Shown here: one piece after another, positions 55,598 to 64,000 of the stretch
How the letters are laid out: every line of letters starts with the position of its first letter
Position numbering within the stretch: the stretch's first letter is position 1
NCBI RefSeq assembly: GCF_001667505.1
Contig: NZ_LZHZ01000005.1
Location: 1-64,000 of the forward strand
Direction: 5' to 3'
Source of the DNA: Mycobacterium sp. ACS1612
GTDB taxonomy: Bacteria; Actinomycetota; Actinomycetes; Mycobacteriales; Mycobacteriaceae
DNA: 64,000 bases
Position numbers and translations under genes: made by a program
Notes under the pieces: generated by a model
What the model was told of the DNA's origin: nothing
The model's input: the letters and a program-made list of their open reading frames with translations, nothing else
Database searches by the model: none

Positions 55598-55930
55598 CTA
55601 CACACGATTGGCATGTCGGGTCGGCTGAAATTCAGGATTGGCCCGATGATGCATCACCAGTCGATTTGGCAAACTCGACAACTCACGGTCTCGTACCGGC
55701 GCAGGCGGTGTCCAGTCGTTTGCGCCGAGTCGCTGGTGCATCCCGTTGAGCGCTCGGCTCATGCCTTCTCGTGCCAGCCTGTCGACGTCACGTGGCTCGG
55801 CCTGATGAAGAAACTCGGCGACATCCGCAGCCGAGACCGTGTCGTTGTCGAGGCTCGATTCAAGCCGCTGGAGCCCGAATGTCGCCAGCATCAGCAACGC
55901 TGGGATGAACGCTGCGAGCAACCAAGACAC
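55598..55930 (-). CDS. Hypothetical membrane protein (Rv3675 type), 110 aa
   Basis: N-terminal membrane helix (residues 3-20), then a cytoplasmic-type hydrophilic part ([25 protein letters not shown]) and a basic end. GTG 55930 is the start used. It occupies the place of Rv3675 between crp and nth and is slightly shorter. No motif suggests a function. Confidence 0.75.
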   Translation of the reverse strand: MSWLLAAFIPALLMLATFGLQRLESSLDNDTVSAADVAEFLHQAEPRDVDRLAREGMSRALNGMHQRLGANDWTPPAPVRDRELSSLPNRLVMHHRANPEFQPTRHANRV

Positions 55931-56035
55931 AAGGGTGAAGTAAACACGGCCAAGGTCTCAGCGGGATTACGAATTGTCACCGGTCCGCACGCGTCCGCGT
56001 CGAACCAGTCGTACCCCCTGCGTACGCTGGCATCC

Positions 56036-56812
56036 GTGACGGTGGGTGAGACTTCCAAGCCGACTAAGCAGGCCCCTTCGCGGAAGTGGGACAACGAAAC
56101 CCGCGTCGGCCTGGTCCGTCGCGCACGTCGGATGAATCGCACGCTGGCGCAAGCATTTCCGCATGTTTACTGTGAACTCGACTTCACCAATCCGCTGGAG
56201 CTGACGGTGGCGACCATCCTGTCGGCGCAGAGCACCGACAAGCGGGTCAACCTGACCACTCCGGCGTTGTTCAAGCGCTACCGCACGGCCCTCGACTATG
56301 CGCAGGCCGACCGCGCCGAACTCGAAGAGCTCATCCTGCCCACCGGCTTCTATCGCAACAAGGCGAACTCGCTGATCCGGCTGGGCCAAGAACTGGTCGA
56401 GCGGTTCGACGGCAACGTGCCGAACACCATGGACGACCTCGTGACGCTGCCGGGCGTCGGCCGCAAAACCGCCAACGTCATCCTCGGCAACGCCTTCGAC
56501 ATTCCCGGCATCAGTGTCGACACCCACTTCGGCCGGCTGGTGCGGCGCTGGCGCTGGACCGCCGAAGAGGACCCGGTCAAGGTCGAACACGCCGTCGGCG
56601 AGCTGATCGAGCGGCGCGAGTGGACACTGCTCAGTCACCGGGTGATCTTCCACGGCCGCCGGGTGTGCCACGCCCGCAAGCCCGCCTGCGGGGTCTGCGT
56701 GCTGGCCAAGGACTGCCCGTCGTTCGGAATCGGGCCAACCGATCCGCTGATCGCCGCCCCGCTGGTCAAGGGCCCCGAGACCGAACACCTGCTGGCGCTG
56801 GCCGGCCTCTAA
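56036..56812 (+). CDS. nth: Endonuclease III (DNA glycosylase/AP lyase)
   Basis: Removes oxidised pyrimidines and cleaves the DNA backbone by beta-elimination. 258 aa from GTG 56036: helix-hairpin-helix [14 protein letters not shown] with the catalytic Lys, VDTHFGR with the catalytic Asp, and the [4Fe-4S] loop [17 protein letters not shown] (Cys-X6-Cys-X2-Cys-X5-Cys). TACGCT seven bases before the GTG suggests a leaderless mRNA. A much longer frame from 55613 would overlap the divergent gene and lacks similarity; it is rejected. Heads the nth-tlpA-NUDIX-marP run. Confidence 0.94.
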   Translation: MTVGETSKPTKQAPSRKWDNETRVGLVRRARRMNRTLAQAFPHVYCELDFTNPLELTVATILSAQSTDKRVNLTTPALFKRYRTALDYAQADRAELEELILPTGFYRNKANSLIRLGQELVERFDGNVPNTMDDLVTLPGVGRKTANVILGNAFDIPGISVDTHFGRLVRRWRWTAEEDPVKVEHAVGELIERREWTLLSHRVIFHGRRVCHARKPACGVCVLAKDCPSFGIGPTDPLIAAPLVKGPETEHLLALAGL

Positions 56813-56822
56813 TGTGCTCGGA

Positions 56823-57467
56823 ATGAGCACGTCGACCAGGTGGACCGTCGCGGTGCTGGTCGTCGTGGTCGCCTTGGGGGTGGCGCTGTGGACGCAGCTC
56901 GGCGACGGGCCCGGTCCCACGTCGCCTGTCGGGCAATTCCAGCCACGTGAGCACCGCGATGCCGACACGCCGGAAGCGCTCGCGGGCCCGCGGGCACGCG
57001 CCGACCTGCCGCCATGTTCGGTCGGCACCGGACCCGGACCCGCGCAGCTGCGCGACATCACCCTCGAATGCGCAGGTGATGGGGAGCGCGTCAGTGCGGC
57101 GACCGCCGTCGCCGGCCGCCCGACGGTGCTCAACCTGTGGGCCTACTGGTGCGCGCCGTGCGCCCAGGAACTGCCCGCGATGGCCGAGTATCAGCGCCGC
57201 GCCGGATCAACGGTCACGGTGTTGACCGTGCATCAGGACGAGAACGAGGAAGCGGCGTTGCTGCGGCTGGCCGATCTCGGCGTCCGGCTGCCCACCCTGC
57301 AAGATGGGCGCAGGCTGATCGCCGCGGCTCTGCGGCTACCGAACGTCATGCCCGCCACCGTGGTGTTGCGCGCGGACGGTAGCGTTGCCGAAGTTCTGCC
57401 GAGGTCGTTCGCGAACGCCGACGAGATCGCCGCGGCGGTGGACCCCAAGATAGGAGTACCGGCGTGA
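56823..57467 (+). CDS. Membrane-anchored thioredoxin-like (TlpA) protein
   Basis: 214 aa with an N-terminal membrane helix (about 8-26) and an extracytoplasmic thioredoxin fold with the redox motif WAYWCAPC (near residue 107). Two further cysteines (CSVG, LECAGD) lie before the fold. Likely reduces or isomerises disulfides outside the membrane; Rv3673c is the counterpart. It starts 10 bp after nth and overlaps the NUDIX gene by 4 nt. Confidence 0.88.
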   Translation: MSTSTRWTVAVLVVVVALGVALWTQLGDGPGPTSPVGQFQPREHRDADTPEALAGPRARADLPPCSVGTGPGPAQLRDITLECAGDGERVSAATAVAGRPTVLNLWAYWCAPCAQELPAMAEYQRRAGSTVTVLTVHQDENEEAALLRLADLGVRLPTLQDGRRLIAAALRLPNVMPATVVLRADGSVAEVLPRSFANADEIAAAVDPKIGVPA

Positions 57468-58246
57468 GTTGGGGTACGGCTGCGGGGGAACTTGACCCTC
57501 ATTCGGCCCCGTCCTGGCTCAAACCGCTGACCGACAACTGCAGGGACGTCAAACGGGCCTACCGAAGGCGGGTGCCGCCGGAGGTGCTGGCCCTGGTCAC
57601 CGCCGCCAACGCCAAGGCCGCGATCACCGGGGAGAAGCGTGACGCCGCCGTCCTGGTGCTGTTCTCCGGGCCGGCCGAATCGCCGTCCGACGGATTGCCT
57701 GACGATGCCGACCTGCTGGTCACCGTGCGCGCCTTGACGCTGCGCCACCACGCCGGTCAGGCCGCGTTTCCCGGCGGGGCAGCCGATCCCGGCGACGCAG
57801 GGCCGGTGCACACCGCCTTGCGCGAAGCCCACGAGGAAACCGGCATCGACATCAGCAGGCTGCAGCCGCTGTGCACGCTGGAGCGGATGTACATTCCGCC
57901 GTCGGGTTTTCACGTCGTCCCGGTTTTGGCGTATTCGCAGGATCCGGGGCCGGTGGCCGTCGTCGACGAGCACGAGACCGCGGTCGTGGCCAGGGTGCCG
58001 GTGCGCGCGTTCATCAACCCTGAGAACCGAATCATGGTGTACCGCAAGGAAAACACCCGCCGATTCGCCGGCCCGGCATTCCTGCTCAACGAGATGCTGG
58101 TGTGGGGTTTCACCGGTCAGGTGATCTCGGCGATGCTCGATGTCGCGGGGTGGGCCAAGGCGTGGAACACCGACGACGTTCGCGAACTCGAGGAGGCAAT
58201 GGCGCTCGTCGGGCGCGAGGACAGCTACGGTGAGGCTCAACAATGA
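57464..58246 (+). CDS. NUDIX hydrolase, coenzyme A pyrophosphatase type
   Basis: 260 aa. The NUDIX box runs from GGAADPGDAG to REAHEETGID (REx2EExG core), preceded by the CoA-pyrophosphatase-specific element LTLRHHAGQAAFPGG. It would cleave CoA or its oxidised derivatives to phosphopantetheine and 3',5'-ADP. Counterpart of Rv3672c. GTG 57464 overlaps the thioredoxin-like gene; the stop overlaps marP (ATGA). Confidence 0.9.
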   Translation: MSWGTAAGELDPHSAPSWLKPLTDNCRDVKRAYRRRVPPEVLALVTAANAKAAITGEKRDAAVLVLFSGPAESPSDGLPDDADLLVTVRALTLRHHAGQAAFPGGAADPGDAGPVHTALREAHEETGIDISRLQPLCTLERMYIPPSGFHVVPVLAYSQDPGPVAVVDEHETAVVARVPVRAFINPENRIMVYRKENTRRFAGPAFLLNEMLVWGFTGQVISAMLDVAGWAKAWNTDDVRELEEAMALVGREDSYGEAQQ

Positions 58247-59436
58247 CATCGTCACAGTGGCTTGACCTCGCCGTCCTCGCGATCGCGTTCGTGGCCGCCA
58301 TCTCCGGGTGGCGCTCGGGCGCGCTCGGCTCGCTGCTGTCCTTCGTCGGTGTGGTACTGGGCGCGGTCGCCGGGGTCCTGCTTGCCCCGCACATCGTCTC
58401 CCACATCAGCGGGCCCCGCACCAAGCTGTTCGTGACGTTGTTCTTGATCCTCGCGCTCGTGGTGATCGGTGAGATCGCCGGCGTGGTGCTCGGTCGCGCG
58501 GTCCGCGGTGCGCTGCGCAACCGCGCGCTGCGCACCTTCGACTCGATCATCGGGGTCGGCCTGCAACTGGTCGCCGTGCTGGTTGCCGCATGGATGCTGG
58601 CCACCCCGCTGACGTCGTCGGATCAGCCGAACCTGGCCGCGGCGGTGCGCGGTTCGAAGGTGCTCGCCCAGGTGGATGAGGTGGCGCCCAGCTGGCTGAA
58701 GTCGGTGCCGACGCGGCTGTCGGCCCTACTCGACACGTCCGGGCTGCCCGACGTGCTCTCTCAGTACGGCCGCACCCCGATCATCGCGGTCGACGCGCCG
58801 GATGCGGCGCTGGCCAACGACGCCGTGGTCACCGCCAGTAGGCCCAGCGTCGTCAAGATCCGCGGAGTCGCACCCAGCTGTCAAAAGGTGTTGGAAGGCA
58901 CCGGTTTCGTGGTCGGACCCAACCGGGTGATGTCCAACGCGCACGTCGTGGCGGGCTCCGACAGCGTCACGGTCGAGTCCGACGGCCAGACGTACGACGC
59001 GAGTGTGGTGTCCTACGACCCCGAAGCCGACATCTCGATCCTCGACGTGCCGAATCTGCCGTCGCAGCCGCTGCAGTTCGCCGAGGGCGCCGCGCCGACG
59101 GGCACCGACGCGATCGTGATGGGTTATCCGGGCGGCGGCGATTTCGTCGCTACCCCGGCCCGCGTTCGCGAGATCATCGAACTCAACGGCCCCGACATCT
59201 ACCGCTCCGCGACCGTGACCCGCGAGGTTTACACGATCAGAGGGACTGTGCGGCAGGGGAATTCGGGCGGGCCGATGATCAACCGGTCGGGCCAGGTGCT
59301 CGGCGTGGTGTTCGGTGCCGCCGTCGACGACGCCGACACCGGCTTCGTACTGACCGCCAAGGAAGTCTCCCGGCAGATGGCGAAGGTCGGCAACACCCAG
59401 CGCGTCCCGACGGGCACCTGCGTCGGCGGCGCTTAG
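58243..59436 (+). CDS. marP: Acid-resistance periplasmic serine protease MarP
   Basis: 397 aa, the length of Rv3671c. Four membrane helices (about 5-25, 30-50, 62-83, 103-121) form a CvpA-like N-terminal domain, followed by a chymotrypsin-type protease in the periplasm: His234 (SNAHVV), Asp263 (ADISIL), Ser341 (GNSGGP), and two cysteines (about 213 and 394) that make the redox-active disulfide in the M. tuberculosis protein. It is needed for pH homeostasis in acid and for oxidative-stress resistance in that species. Last gene of the nth run; its stop overlaps ephE by 4 bp. Confidence 0.94.
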   Translation: MTSSQWLDLAVLAIAFVAAISGWRSGALGSLLSFVGVVLGAVAGVLLAPHIVSHISGPRTKLFVTLFLILALVVIGEIAGVVLGRAVRGALRNRALRTFDSIIGVGLQLVAVLVAAWMLATPLTSSDQPNLAAAVRGSKVLAQVDEVAPSWLKSVPTRLSALLDTSGLPDVLSQYGRTPIIAVDAPDAALANDAVVTASRPSVVKIRGVAPSCQKVLEGTGFVVGPNRVMSNAHVVAGSDSVTVESDGQTYDASVVSYDPEADISILDVPNLPSQPLQFAEGAAPTGTDAIVMGYPGGGDFVATPARVREIIELNGPDIYRSATVTREVYTIRGTVRQGNSGGPMINRSGQVLGVVFGAAVDDADTGFVLTAKEVSRQMAKVGNTQRVPTGTCVGGA

Positions 59437-60383
59437 CCGTACACCTGTTTGAAAAACCGGCTCAGCTGCTCGTTGACCGGCTCAGGCGCTTCCTCGTGGC
59501 CGAAATGGCCTGCGCCGGCGATGGATACGTAACGTCCGTGCGGCGCGTAGTGCTGGGTTCGGTAGACCGGGTCGGGCAGCACGTACGGATCGGCGTCGCC
59601 ACGCATGTGCAGCACGGGCACGGCCAGCGGTCGCTTCATCGAACGCATGAACCGCCGTCCCTCGCCGCGTAGTTGGCTGCGTACGGCCCAGCGTTGGTAT
59701 TCCAGCGCCGAGTGCGCGGCCGACGGAATCTGGATGGCGCGCCGCATGTGCCCGATCGTCTCCGAAAAGTCCTCGGAGGCAAGCCATTTGTCGCTGGCCC
59801 TGCTGCGCACCAAGCGCTCCAGTTCCGCGCCGTCCTTGCGGGTCAGCGAACGTTCGGGCCACATCGGCACTTGATAGCGCAGCATCGACGGCAGCAGGGC
59901 GCCGCCCTGGTCGCGTCGGGTCAGCGTCGACGCCCGCAGCGCGACGGGATGCGGCGAGCTGACCAGGGCGATTGCCTTCACCATCCGCGGGTGAAGCACC
60001 GAGGTCGCCCAGCACACCAGCCCGCCGTCGGCGTGCCCGACCAGCGTTGCCGCCTTGTGGCCCAGCGCGCGAACCAGGCCGGCGGTGTCGCCCGCCAGCG
60101 TCCAGCCGTCGTATCCGCGCGGCGGTTTGTCGCTGCCGCCGTAGCCGCGCAGGTCGACCGCGACCACTCGGGCGCCGGACAATCCGCGCAATTGGTGGCG
60201 CCAGGACCACCAGAATGATCCGAAGCCGTGCAACAGAATCACCAGCGGTCTGTCCGTGAGCGGAGCCTTCGCCGCTCGAGCCGACTCCGCCTCCACGACG
60301 TGAAAGCGAATCCCGTTGGCGTGCACCTCGAGATGCCGCCATGGACCGTCGATGCGGACCACCGACGGGTCGGGCGGGGCCAT
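59433..60383 (-). CDS. ephE: Alpha/beta hydrolase, epoxide hydrolase-like (EphE type)
   Basis: 316 aa, counterpart of Rv3670. The oxyanion motif HGFGSFWWSW (51-60), DLRGYGGSDKPPRGYDGW, a cap domain, an acid GDADPY and a final His (AGHFGHEE) are all visible. The nucleophile elbow reads GHADGG: where epoxide hydrolases have Asp (GHDWGG) an Ala stands, with Asp one position later. Activity is therefore doubtful. The gene overlaps marP at its end and starts at the TAATG junction with the holin-like gene. Confidence 0.85.
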   Translation of the reverse strand: MAPPDPSVVRIDGPWRHLEVHANGIRFHVVEAESARAAKAPLTDRPLVILLHGFGSFWWSWRHQLRGLSGARVVAVDLRGYGGSDKPPRGYDGWTLAGDTAGLVRALGHKAATLVGHADGGLVCWATSVLHPRMVKAIALVSSPHPVALRASTLTRRDQGGALLPSMLRYQVPMWPERSLTRKDGAELERLVRSRASDKWLASEDFSETIGHMRRAIQIPSAAHSALEYQRWAVRSQLRGEGRRFMRSMKRPLAVPVLHMRGDADPYVLPDPVYRTQHYAPHGRYVSIAGAGHFGHEEAPEPVNEQLSRFFKQVYG

Positions 60384-60898
60384 TACCAGCCTGACGGATC
60401 GGTCTGCGCGCCGGGACCTTCACCGTTGGGCGATGCCGTGATGGCCTTGTCCTTGTCGTGGCCCGGGGTGAGGGCCTCGCGGGTCTCCTTGACCGATTCG
60501 ATGGTCTTCTGCGGTCCGCGGATGCGTCGCACCTTGAGATACCCGAGCAGTGCCAGCCCGCCGGTGACCACCAGCATCAGCGCGAACACGATCAGGAACG
60601 CCACCCATCGCCACAGCCAGGTGTCGAGCAGTTCGGCGAGGAAGAAGAAGAAAAAGAAGGTCGAGTAGAACAACACGACCAAGGCGAGGATGAAGTAGAC
60701 GCTGCCGGTGAGGCCCTTCTTGACGTCGCGGGTGATCTCGGCTTTGGCCAGTTCCACCTCGGCGCGCACCAGCGTCGACACCTGCGCCGTCGCATCCTTG
60801 ACGAGGTCACCGATCGACGGGTTCTCCTTGGGGGCATGAGGGTCGACCAGCGGTATCGAGGTCACGGTCGTCGGCACGCCATCCCTGCGATCACTCAC
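60383..60898 (-). CDS. Phage holin family/Act6-type membrane protein (Rv3669 type)
   Basis: 171 aa with GTG 60898 and GGGGAGG upstream. A cytoplasmic N-terminal part (SIGDLVKDATAQVSTLVRAEVELAKAE, amphipathic) leads to two membrane helices (about 67-88 and 95-118), in the pattern of the actinobacterial Phage_holin_3_6 family; not a phage gene here. A run of six Phe in helix 1 comes from a GAA-rich stretch on the plus strand. Function unknown. It forms an operon with ephE. Confidence 0.85.
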   Translation of the reverse strand: MSDRRDGVPTTVTSIPLVDPHAPKENPSIGDLVKDATAQVSTLVRAEVELAKAEITRDVKKGLTGSVYFILALVVLFYSTFFFFFFLAELLDTWLWRWVAFLIVFALMLVVTGGLALLGYLKVRRIRGPQKTIESVKETREALTPGHDKDKAITASPNGEGPGAQTDPSGW

Positions 60899-61030
60899 GG
60901 AACACTTCCTCCCCGGCATCCGGTGTCAGTCGCGTTCATGTTGCCACGTGGCGTCCACGGAAACGATCCGGGCCGAAGTTAGACTGGCGTCGTTGCATGG
61001 TCAGGCGGCACGTGGACGGGAGTTTGACAC

Positions 61031-61732
61031 TTGAGGACCAGCGTCCGCTGCCTGACGGCGTCTACGGTGATCGCGGCACTGTGCGCACTCGTGGTCCCGT
61101 CCGCCCACGCCGACGGGTTGGTGCCGCTGGGCGGCGGCTCGGGCATCGTCATCGAGGGCGACACATTCTGCACGCTCACCGCGATCGGCAACGACAATCG
61201 CGGCAACCTGGTCGGCTTCACCTCAGCGCACTGCGGCGGCCCAGGGGAACGGGTGTCGGCCGAGGGACAAGAAGCCGCCGGGGTGCTCGGCACCATGGTG
61301 GCAGGCAACGACGTGCTCGACTATGCGGTGATTCAGTTCGACCCGCAGAAGGTGCAGCCGGTCAACAACGTCAAGGGTTTCCAGATCGACGGCCTCGGCC
61401 CAGATCCGGTGTTCGGCGACATCGCATGCAAACTCGGTCGCACCACCGGCTATTCGTGCGGGGTGACGTGGGGACCGGGGGAGCAGCCCGGCACGATCGT
61501 CAACCAGGTGTGCGGCCAGCCCGGTGACTCCGGTGCGCCGGTGACCGTCAACAACCGGCTGGTCGGCATGATCCACGGCGCCTTCAGCGAGGAGTTGCCA
61601 ACGTGCGTCGTGAAATACATCCCGCTGCACACGCCGGCGGTGACGATGTCGTTCAACACGCAGTTGGCCGACATCACCGCCAAGAACCGACCGGGCTCGG
61701 GCTTCGTCCCGATCGGTGCCTCGGCAGCTTGA
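61031..61732 (+). CDS. Secreted trypsin-like serine protease (Rv3668c type)
   Basis: 233 aa. TTG 61031 with GGGAG eight bases upstream starts a signal peptide (LRTSVRCLTAS..., cleavage at AHADG near 28). The chymotrypsin fold is marked by TSAHCGG (His), LDYAVIQF (Asp) and GQPGDSGAPV (Ser). Cysteines at TFC/AHC, IAC/YSC and QVC/PTC pair as in streptogrisin-type proteases. Substrate unknown. It stands alone; its stop abuts the convergent acs stop. Confidence 0.88.
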   Translation: MRTSVRCLTASTVIAALCALVVPSAHADGLVPLGGGSGIVIEGDTFCTLTAIGNDNRGNLVGFTSAHCGGPGERVSAEGQEAAGVLGTMVAGNDVLDYAVIQFDPQKVQPVNNVKGFQIDGLGPDPVFGDIACKLGRTTGYSCGVTWGPGEQPGTIVNQVCGQPGDSGAPVTVNNRLVGMIHGAFSEELPTCVVKYIPLHTPAVTMSFNTQLADITAKNRPGSGFVPIGASAA

Positions 61733-63679
61733 TTACTTACTCGCTCTGATCGCCTCGAACACGCCGGGGTCCACCAGCGTTGAGGTGTCACCGAGTTCAC
61801 GCCCTTCGGCCACGTCGCGCAGCAGTCGACGCATGATCTTGCCGCTGCGTGTCTTCGGCAACTCCGGCACGACGTGAATTTCGCGGGGCCGCGCGATCTT
61901 GCCGATCTCCTTGGCCACCTGGTTGCGTAACTCCTCGACCATGTTGTCGTTGTCCTTGGCGTGCGCCTCGAGAATGACGAACGCGCAGATGCCTTGTCCC
62001 GTGGTCTCATCCGAGGCTCCGACGACCGCCGCTTCGGCGACGTGTGAGTGCCCGACCAACGCCGATTCCACTTCCGTGGTGGAGATGCGATGACCCGAAA
62101 CGTTCATCACGTCGTCGATGCGGCCCAACAGCCAGATCGAACCGTCGGAGTCGACCCGCGCCCCGTCGCCCGCGAAATACCAACCGTGGTCGGCATATCG
62201 CGACCAATACGTCTCCTTGTAGCGCTCCGGGTCGCCCCAGATACCGCGCAACATCGACGGCCACGGCTGATCCAGCACCAGGTAGCCGGTGACGTGTTCA
62301 CCTTCGTCGGCGCCGGGCACCAGTTCGTTGCCGTCCTCGTCGACGATCTTCGCCGAGATGCCGGGCAACGGCTGCATCGCCGATCCGGGCTTGGCCGCGG
62401 TCAATCCGGGCAGCGGCGAAATCATGATCGCACCGGTCTCGGTCTGCCACCAGGTGTCGACCACCGGAGTCCTGTTGCCGCCGAACGCATCCCGATACCA
62501 CCGCCACGCCTCGGGGTTGATCGGCTCACCGACGCTGCCGAGCAGTCGCAGGCTGGACAGGTCGTGGGCATCGGGGATCTCGCGGCCCCACTTCATGAAC
62601 ATCCGGATCAGCGTCGGGGCGGTGTAATAAATGGTGACACCGTACTTTTCGATGATCTCGAAATGCCGGTGTTCGTTGGGCGAGTTCGGGGTCCCCTCGT
62701 ACACCACCTGGCTGGCGCCGTTCGACAGCGGGCCGTAGACGATGTAGGTGTGTCCGGTGACCCAACCGATATCCGCTGTGCACCAGAACACGTCGGTCTC
62801 GGGCTTGATGTCGAACACGTAGTAGTGCGTGTACGAGGCCTGCGTCAGGTAGCCGCCGGAGGTGTGCATGATGCCTTTTGGCTTGCCGGTGGTGCCTGAC
62901 GTGTACAGCAGGAACAACGGGTGCTCGGAATCGAACGCCTCAGGTGTGTGCTCGGTGGAGGCATTCTCGACGGTGTCATGCCACCACAGATCGCGGCCGT
63001 CGGTCCATGGTGTGTCAATTCCGGTGCGGCGCACCACAAGTACGTGTTCGACGGAGTCTTGTCCCTTGACGGCCTCGTCCACCGACTCCTTGAGCGACAC
63101 CGCTTGGCCACGCCGGTACTGGCCGTCGGAGGTGATCACCAGCTTGGCTTCGGCGTCTTCGATGCGGGCTGCCAGAGCCGCCGACGAGAAGCCGGCGAAC
63201 ACCACCGAATGCAGCACGCCGAGGCGGGCGCAGGCCAGCATCGCGACGATCGCTTCCGGCAGCATCGGCATGTAAATGGCCACCCGATCGCCGGCGACCA
63301 GTCCGAGGTCGGTCAGCGTGTTGGCGGCCTTGCTCACCTCGGCGAGCAGGTCGGCGTACGTGATCTCGCGGCTGTCGCCGGGCTCACCCTCCCAGCGGAT
63401 CGCCACCCGATCGCCGTTGCCCGCCTCGACGTGCCGGTCGACGCAGTTGTAGGCGACGTTGAGCTTGCCACCGACGAACCACTTCGCGAATGGGGCGCCC
63501 GACCAGTCGAGCACCTCGTCGAACGGTGTGGCCCAGGACAACCGGTTGGCCTGTTTCGCCCAGAACGCCAGCCGATCTTGTTCGGCCTCGCGGTACATCT
63601 CCTCGGTGGCATGGGCGGCGGCGGCGAACTCTGGCGAGGGCGGGTAGACGGACTGAACTTGCACGTGCGCGTCGGACAT
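61733..63679 (-). CDS. acs: Acetyl-coenzyme A synthetase
   Basis: 648-aa AMP-forming acyl-adenylate enzyme: acetate + ATP + CoA to acetyl-CoA. The loop YTSGTTGKPKG, TWWQTETG, the hinge GRIDDVMNVSGHRI, and the C-terminal PKTRSGKIMRR, whose lysine is the acetylation site controlled in mycobacteria by a cAMP-dependent acetyltransferase. ATG 63679 is used; a start 18 bp upstream is possible but unsupported. Counterpart of Rv3667. Confidence 0.96.
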   Translation of the reverse strand: MSDAHVQVQSVYPPSPEFAAAAHATEEMYREAEQDRLAFWAKQANRLSWATPFDEVLDWSGAPFAKWFVGGKLNVAYNCVDRHVEAGNGDRVAIRWEGEPGDSREITYADLLAEVSKAANTLTDLGLVAGDRVAIYMPMLPEAIVAMLACARLGVLHSVVFAGFSSAALAARIEDAEAKLVITSDGQYRRGQAVSLKESVDEAVKGQDSVEHVLVVRRTGIDTPWTDGRDLWWHDTVENASTEHTPEAFDSEHPLFLLYTSGTTGKPKGIMHTSGGYLTQASYTHYYVFDIKPETDVFWCTADIGWVTGHTYIVYGPLSNGASQVVYEGTPNSPNEHRHFEIIEKYGVTIYYTAPTLIRMFMKWGREIPDAHDLSSLRLLGSVGEPINPEAWRWYRDAFGGNRTPVVDTWWQTETGAIMISPLPGLTAAKPGSAMQPLPGISAKIVDEDGNELVPGADEGEHVTGYLVLDQPWPSMLRGIWGDPERYKETYWSRYADHGWYFAGDGARVDSDGSIWLLGRIDDVMNVSGHRISTTEVESALVGHSHVAEAAVVGASDETTGQGICAFVILEAHAKDNDNMVEELRNQVAKEIGKIARPREIHVVPELPKTRSGKIMRRLLRDVAEGRELGDTSTLVDPGVFEAIRASK

Positions 63680-63771
63680 ACCTGTGAGCCTAGTCACCCG
63701 AACGATGCGTCGACGTTGGGTTGCGGTCGCGCTCGGTATGTGGCCGACCGAGTTCGGTAGCCTGTGCTGCC

Positions 63772-64000
63772 GTGACCGATCCGCTGGCCCCGTTGGCCGA
63801 GTTGCCAGGGGTTGCCGCGGCGGGTGACGAGGCCCGTGAGGCGCTGGGTCGCGCGCACCGTCATCGGGTCAACTTGCGTGGCTGGCCCGCGACCGCCGCG
63901 GAGGCCGCGCTGCGGGCGGCGCGCGCATCGTCGGTACTCGACGGCGGGTCACTGACGCTTTCCGAAGACGGCGAGGCCGACCCCGTGCTGGCAGGCGCGT
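63772..64000 (+). CDS. Conserved hypothetical protein (partial, runs off the right edge)
   Basis: The first 76 codons are present from GTG 63772: VTDPLAPLAELPGV..., then REALGRAHRHRVNLRGWPA and EAALRAARASSVLDGG. The last pattern (helical, LR-WP, ARASxxLDG) resembles actinobacterial proteins with an N-terminal Fic-like segment, annotated variously as oxidoreductase or Fic family; too little is present to decide. TAGCCT eight bases before the GTG suggests a leaderless start. It is divergent from acs. Confidence 0.7.
   Translation, partial: MTDPLAPLAELPGVAAAGDEAREALGRAHRHRVNLRGWPATAAEAALRAARASSVLDGGSLTLSEDGEADPVLAGA

Noticed and set aside
55613..56035. Upstream extension of the nth frame by 141 codons
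   Set aside because: It overlaps the divergent Rv3675-type gene, has no similarity to endonuclease III, and the GTG at 56036 gives the normal length with a promoter-like box in place.
60640..60665. GAA-rich run as a regulatory or slippery site
   Set aside because: It encodes a Phe-rich membrane helix on the minus strand, in frame with the family pattern.
60383..60898. Holin-like protein as evidence of a prophage
   Set aside because: This holin-fold family is a standard chromosomal gene next to ephE and marP in mycobacteria; no other phage genes are near.

Overview
The window is a high-GC actinobacterial chromosome segment, almost certainly from a Mycobacterium/Mycolicibacterium species. Gene order follows the Mycobacterium tuberculosis block from the neighbourhood of Rv3709c (ask) to Rv3667 (acs), inverted here and interrupted by insertions that suggest an environmental fast grower. 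Starts are often GTG, and many genes overlap by 1-4 nt (GTGA/ATGA). These identifications come from remembered protein families; no search was run.

Layout. 1-7.6 kb: 3' part of an ammonium transporter, a nitroreductase, the lysC-asd pair, a secreted DUF4185 protein, a Pro-rich membrane protein, an Ohr peroxidase and a PknH-sensor-like secreted protein. 7.7-13.1 kb: complete ergothioneine operon egtABCDE. 13.1-19.8 kb: DctA-type transporter, two methyltransferases, a GCS2-fold protein, an MBL hydrolase and glpK. 19.8-28.9 kb is an accessory stretch rich in regulators (two PadR, one AraC with an apparent frameshift, one TetR), each near the gene it probably controls (carotenoid oxygenase, DUF998 protein, antiporter). 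28.9-36.0 kb: membrane-associated RDD / SpoIIM / DUF58 / MoxR / DUF4350 / DUF4129 cluster. 36.1-43.3 kb: stress genes (F420-dependent oxidoreductase, Mn catalase, hemerythrin, a 45-aa acidic protein, a PrmC-like methyltransferase, a CDGSH protein, a diiron haem-oxygenase-like enzyme); at least four promoters here match the SigF consensus GTTT-N15-GGGTAT. 43.3-45.5 kb: an MPT63-like secreted protein, a GarA paralog and a broken integrase beside tRNA-Pro(CGG), which mark an old integration site. 45.8-63.7 kb returns to the conserved block: cds1, metallophosphoesterase, ponA2, whiB4, two ArsA-like ATPases, DUF4177, RidA, MBL hydrolase, crp, nth, a thioredoxin-like protein, a NUDIX enzyme, marP, ephE, a holin-like protein, a protease and acs, ending in a partial gene.

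How the genes fit together. Much of the window concerns redox and stress physiology: ergothioneine synthesis, Ohr, Mn catalase, hemerythrin, WhiB4, MarP (acid and oxidative stress) and the cysteine desulfhydrase. Envelope functions are PonA2, the MoxR cluster and secreted proteins. The most notable non-gene signals are the SigF promoter series, a 26-bp tandem repeat between ridA and the MBL gene that forms a chain of GTGA-coupled mini-ORFs, paired operators beside the PadR and TetR genes, and a one-base frameshift that removes the AraC family signature. No CRISPR array, intact prophage, IS element or rRNA operon was seen.
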